Part shown: in pieces, positions 5,925 through 7,120 of the stretch
How positions within the stretch are numbered: the first letter of the stretch is position 1
Layout: every line of letters starts with the position of its first letter
NCBI GenBank assembly: GCA_041484845.1
Contig: JBGPIK010000357.1
Location: 1 to 7,120, forward strand
Direction: 5' to 3'
From: JBGPIK01 sp041484845
GTDB lineage: Bacteria > Desulfobacterota > Binatia > UBA9968
DNA length: 7,120 bases
Translations under genes and position numbers: made by a program
Notes under the pieces: model-generated
Databases searched by the model: none
Told to the model about the DNA's origin: nothing
The model's input: the letters and a program-made list of their open reading frames with translations, nothing else

Positions 5925-6107
5925 GTGAATTGCCCACGTTGTCATAACCACATAGCCGAGGGATTCTACTGTATTCGATGCGGGTACGTGCCGACACAGG
6001 ACGAGCTGCTGGTCCAAGGATGGTCAACCGGTGTCGACCCGTCATCCAATTCGTCAGGCGAGTTTAAATTTGTCCGTCCAAAAGCAATACGGAAACGATC
6101 TTGCTAA
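5925..6107 (+). CDS. Possible zinc-ribbon microprotein
   Basis: 60 residues from a GTG start. An in-frame TGA at 5913 leaves no earlier start. The first 21 residues hold two CxxC knuckles nine residues apart: Cys3-Pro-Arg-Cys6 and Cys16-Ile-Arg-Cys19, followed by Gly-Tyr. This is the layout of a small zinc ribbon (CPxC...CxxCGY) like those at the N-termini of many regulatory or ribosome-associated proteins. The rest (QDELLVQGWSTGVDPSS, then FKFVRPKAIRKRSC) is unrecognised and ends in a basic tail. Only a weak purine stretch (GAGACGG) precedes the start. It overlaps a minus-strand frame with no motif. The four-Cys pattern is the only real support. It could be a remnant of a longer zinc-binding protein or chance. 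Confidence 0.4.
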   Translation: MNCPRCHNHIAEGFYCIRCGYVPTQDELLVQGWSTGVDPSSNSSGEFKFVRPKAIRKRSC

Positions 6108-6530
6108 CGCTGCTACTGCTCTCTCTGGTAGCAAAGCGGTTCCTGTTCTTGTTAAGCCCTGCCATAGAAAATTGTCAGAGGGTTTCACAAGCTCGAACCC
6201 CCGATAGCGTCAGAAAAAGGGGTCCGCTTTTGGCTCATAACAAGCGCCTCTTCAGTTTTCCGCGCCCTCCCAGCGACCGTCCTTTGCACCCGCTACCCCG
6301 GCTTTCATCCTTAGACATGCCGAACTAACCGATGAGGTTTTCTAGCCCATCACCTTTTTATCTTGCTGTGCTGACAGTCTAAAAGAGCGGCGACGCTACT
6401 TACATGTGTAAAGAAGCGCTGTTCCACGCGAATTCAATCCAGTTTTGCGGGTGCTCCATTGGCCACAGCTGTATAAGAGCTAAGAGCGACCTCTTTTTCT
6501 TTTTCCGAGAATTCTCTGAAGGAATAAATC
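6108..6530. other. Non-coding stretch, nothing recognised
   Basis: I see no gene that can be defended. Frames at 6101-6328 and 6404-6616 on the plus strand have no ribosome binding site and no motif, and the second ends inside the heptamer repeat array. Minor features are a GAGAATTCTC palindrome (6507-6516) and a pyrimidine run at 6491-6505. The segment around 6178-6206 has a superficial tRNA T-arm look but the loop is the wrong size. Confidence 0.4.
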
Positions 6531-6533
6531 GCC

Positions 6534-6564
6534 GGCTTGCCAAGCCCGCGGTCCGAAGGCGGAC
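6534..6564. other. Two adjacent small hairpins
   Basis: GGCTT (6534-6538) pairs with AAGCC (6542-6546) around a 3-nt loop, and GTCCG (6551-6555) pairs with CGGAC (6560-6564) around a 4-nt loop. They directly precede the heptamer array. No T-run follows them, so they are not convincing terminators. Confidence 0.35.
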
Positions 6565-6571
6565 GTGTAGA

Positions 6572-6640
6572 GTTCAAGGTTCAAAAGTTCAAGGTTCAAG
6601 GTCCGAAATCAATTGAACGTTGAACCTGGAACCTTGAACC
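6572..6640. repeat. Inverted array of 7-bp GTTCAAG / TTGAACC units
   Basis: The left arm holds GTTCAAG, GTTCAAA, then after one extra A, GTTCAAG and GTTCAAG (starts 6572, 6579, 6587, 6594). The right arm holds the same heptamer in reverse orientation with strict 7-bp spacing: TTGAACG, TTGAACC, TGGAACC, TTGAACC (starts 6613, 6620, 6627, 6634). The 12-nt spacer between them is 6601-6612. The arms can form a long imperfect hairpin. The core GTTCAA is shared with the array at 251-341, where the period is 9. The function is unknown; such arrays may spread or grow by slippage. Confidence 0.8.
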
Positions 6641-6750
6641 CTGTTCCTTTCTGTAGGCTCGCCCATCGATCGCCGTTATGCGTGATAATCCGGGCTGGGC
6701 CATTGCTCTTGACGCCCGGCGCTGAGTTGACCTACTCTGACCAAGACAGA

Positions 6751-6778
6751 GATCAGAAATCAGAGGTCAGCGATCAGA
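6751..6778. repeat. Short tandem array of 7-bp GATCAGA units
   Basis: Four units in register: GATCAGA (6751), AATCAGA (6758), GGTCAGC (6765), GATCAGA (6772). The last unit ends exactly where the 100-bp inverted-repeat element begins. A further ATCAGA sits directly after that element (6879-6884), which suggests the element landed inside or beside this array. Confidence 0.7.
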
Positions 6779-6878
6779 CCATAACTCCGCTCTAAGGGCC
6801 TCTCACCATAGGTAATATGATTCGCCCAACGGGCGAGGGCTCTCCCCTCGTGGAAACCGCCTTAGAGCGGAGTTATGG
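6779..6878. mobile_element. MITE-like 100-bp element with perfect 19-bp terminal inverted repeats
   Basis: CCATAACTCCGCTCTAAGG (6779-6797) is perfectly complementary to CCTTAGAGCGGAGTTATGG (6860-6878). ATCAGA stands directly outside both ends (6773-6778 and 6879-6884) and reads as a 6-bp target duplication. Caution: the left copy is also the last unit of a GATCAGA array, so the match may predate insertion. The 62-nt interior has its own palindromes, TCGCCC/GGGCGA (6822-6827 with 6831-6836) and an alternative CGAGGG/CCCTCG (6834-6839 with 6845-6850), and has no coding capacity. This is the layout of a non-autonomous transposon mobilised in trans. It ends 53 bp before the start codon of the binding-protein gene at 6932, so it could also affect that gene's transcription. 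Confidence 0.65.
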
Positions 6879-6893
6879 ATCAGACGCCCTCCC

Positions 6894-6920
6894 TTGACAG
6901 GAGAAATACACGATTACAAA
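6894..6920 (+). promoter_or_regulatory. Possible promoter element upstream of the right-hand binding-protein gene
   Basis: A perfect TTGACA -35-like hexamer (6894-6899) lies 10 bp past the ATCAGA that flanks the MITE-like element. The best -10 candidate, TACAAA (6915-6920), is only 15 bp downstream and overlaps the ribosome binding site, which would give an almost leaderless transcript. Only the -35 box is convincing. Confidence 0.2.
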
Positions 6921-6931
6921 GGATCTCCGAA

Positions 6932-7120
6932 ATGCCCGGACTTACGATTGTAACGCTGATACTGCTATCGGTACTTCTGCCGACGCAGATTTCATTTAGC
7001 GCGGAGTTGGTTCATCTCGCGCTTTCCTCGAGATCTTATCAATACGTGATCTTTCCGATCGCGCAGGAGCGCGGTTACATGAAAGAAGAAGGAATCGATC
7101 TCAGAATCGTCATGATGCAA
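6932..7120 (+). CDS. NMT1/SsuA-type ABC transporter substrate-binding protein, N-terminal part (3' end outside window)
   Basis: 63 codons are visible from the ATG at 6932, with AAAGGA (6918-6923) about 8 nt upstream. Residues 4-22 are strongly hydrophobic and end in FSA|EL, a good signal peptidase I site after Ala24, so the product is exported. The mature start, LVHLALSSRSYQYVIFPIAQERGYMKEEGIDLRIV (described in two parts: LALSSRSYQYVIFPIA, then ERGYMKEEGIDLRIV), is the classic opening of the NMT1/THI5-like/SsuA group. A first strand and short loop are followed by an '...A.E.GYfkeEGldv.iv' helix-strand. Known members bind nitrate, sulfonates, taurine or pyrimidine precursors; the ligand here cannot be assigned. 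This is a different fold subgroup from the binding protein at 2773-3807. The MITE-like element lies just upstream. Confidence 0.9.
   Translation, partial: MPGLTIVTLILLSVLLPTQISFSAELVHLALSSRSYQYVIFPIAQERGYMKEEGIDLRIVMMQ

Noticed and set aside
6178..6206. tRNA T-arm-like sequence (GGGTT...CGAACCC)
   Set aside because: The loop is 11 nt instead of 7 and there is no acceptor, D or anticodon arm in place.
6101..6328. 75-residue frame with a hydrophobic N-terminus
   Set aside because: TTG start without a ribosome binding site, overlapping the end of the zinc-ribbon candidate. After the Leu-rich start the sequence is Arg/Pro-rich and unlike any family I know.
6404..6616. 70-residue plus-strand frame ending in VQGSKVQGS
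   Set aside because: No ribosome binding site. Its C-terminus is simply the translated GTTCAAG heptamer array.

Overview
The window is a bacterial chromosomal segment of moderate GC content (judged by eye, not computed). It comes from a free-living, probably uncultivated Gram-negative lineage. Evidence: two secreted solute-binding proteins with signal peptides, tandem HyuB-type hydantoinase genes, a creatininase-family amidohydrolase, a stand-alone SWIB-domain protein, and several short palindromic repeat families. This mixture is common in environmental Desulfobacterota, Tectomicrobia, Methylomirabilota and Binatota-like genomes. That placement is inference; no marker gene is present to settle it.

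Left part (1-4561): the 3' end of one HyuB-like gene (1-228) is followed by a short spacer carrying an inverted array of 9-bp repeats (251-341), then a complete second HyuB-like gene (380-2149). A small SWIB-domain gene with a textbook ribosome binding site (2185-2454) follows and ends in a strong hairpin (2488-2521). Next is a periplasmic binding protein of the iron/small-molecule ABC type (start chosen at 2773, ends 3807). It converges, 22 bp away, with a creatininase-family gene on the minus strand (3830-4561). The metabolic genes fit a theme of capturing small amide or cyclic-amide compounds in the periplasm and hydrolysing them in the cytoplasm. No substrate can be named, and no permease or HyuA subunit lies in the window.

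Right part (4562-6931): about 2.4 kb with no convincing large gene. It is a collection of structured and repetitive DNA: a probable degenerate 3' end (domains V and VI) of a group II intron just upstream of the creatininase gene (4626-4696, minus); a widespread 'GTCAT...ATGAC' palindromic repeat (5280-5337); a 140-bp imperfect inverted repeat (5409-5548); a compact 12-bp hairpin (5582-5617); a possible 60-residue zinc-ribbon microprotein (5925-6107); an inverted array of 7-bp GTTCAAG units (6572-6640); a 7-bp GATCAGA tandem array (6751-6778); and, abutting that array, a 100-bp MITE-like element with perfect 19-bp terminal inverted repeats and ATCAGA on both flanks (6779-6878). An NMT1/SsuA-type substrate-binding protein gene begins at 6932 and runs off the window.

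The most interesting material is the repeat-rich stretch, especially the MITE-like element at the edge of the heptamer array and the recurrence of inverted 7-9 bp micro-repeat arrays at both ends of the window. I see no clear new defence or multi-gene system.
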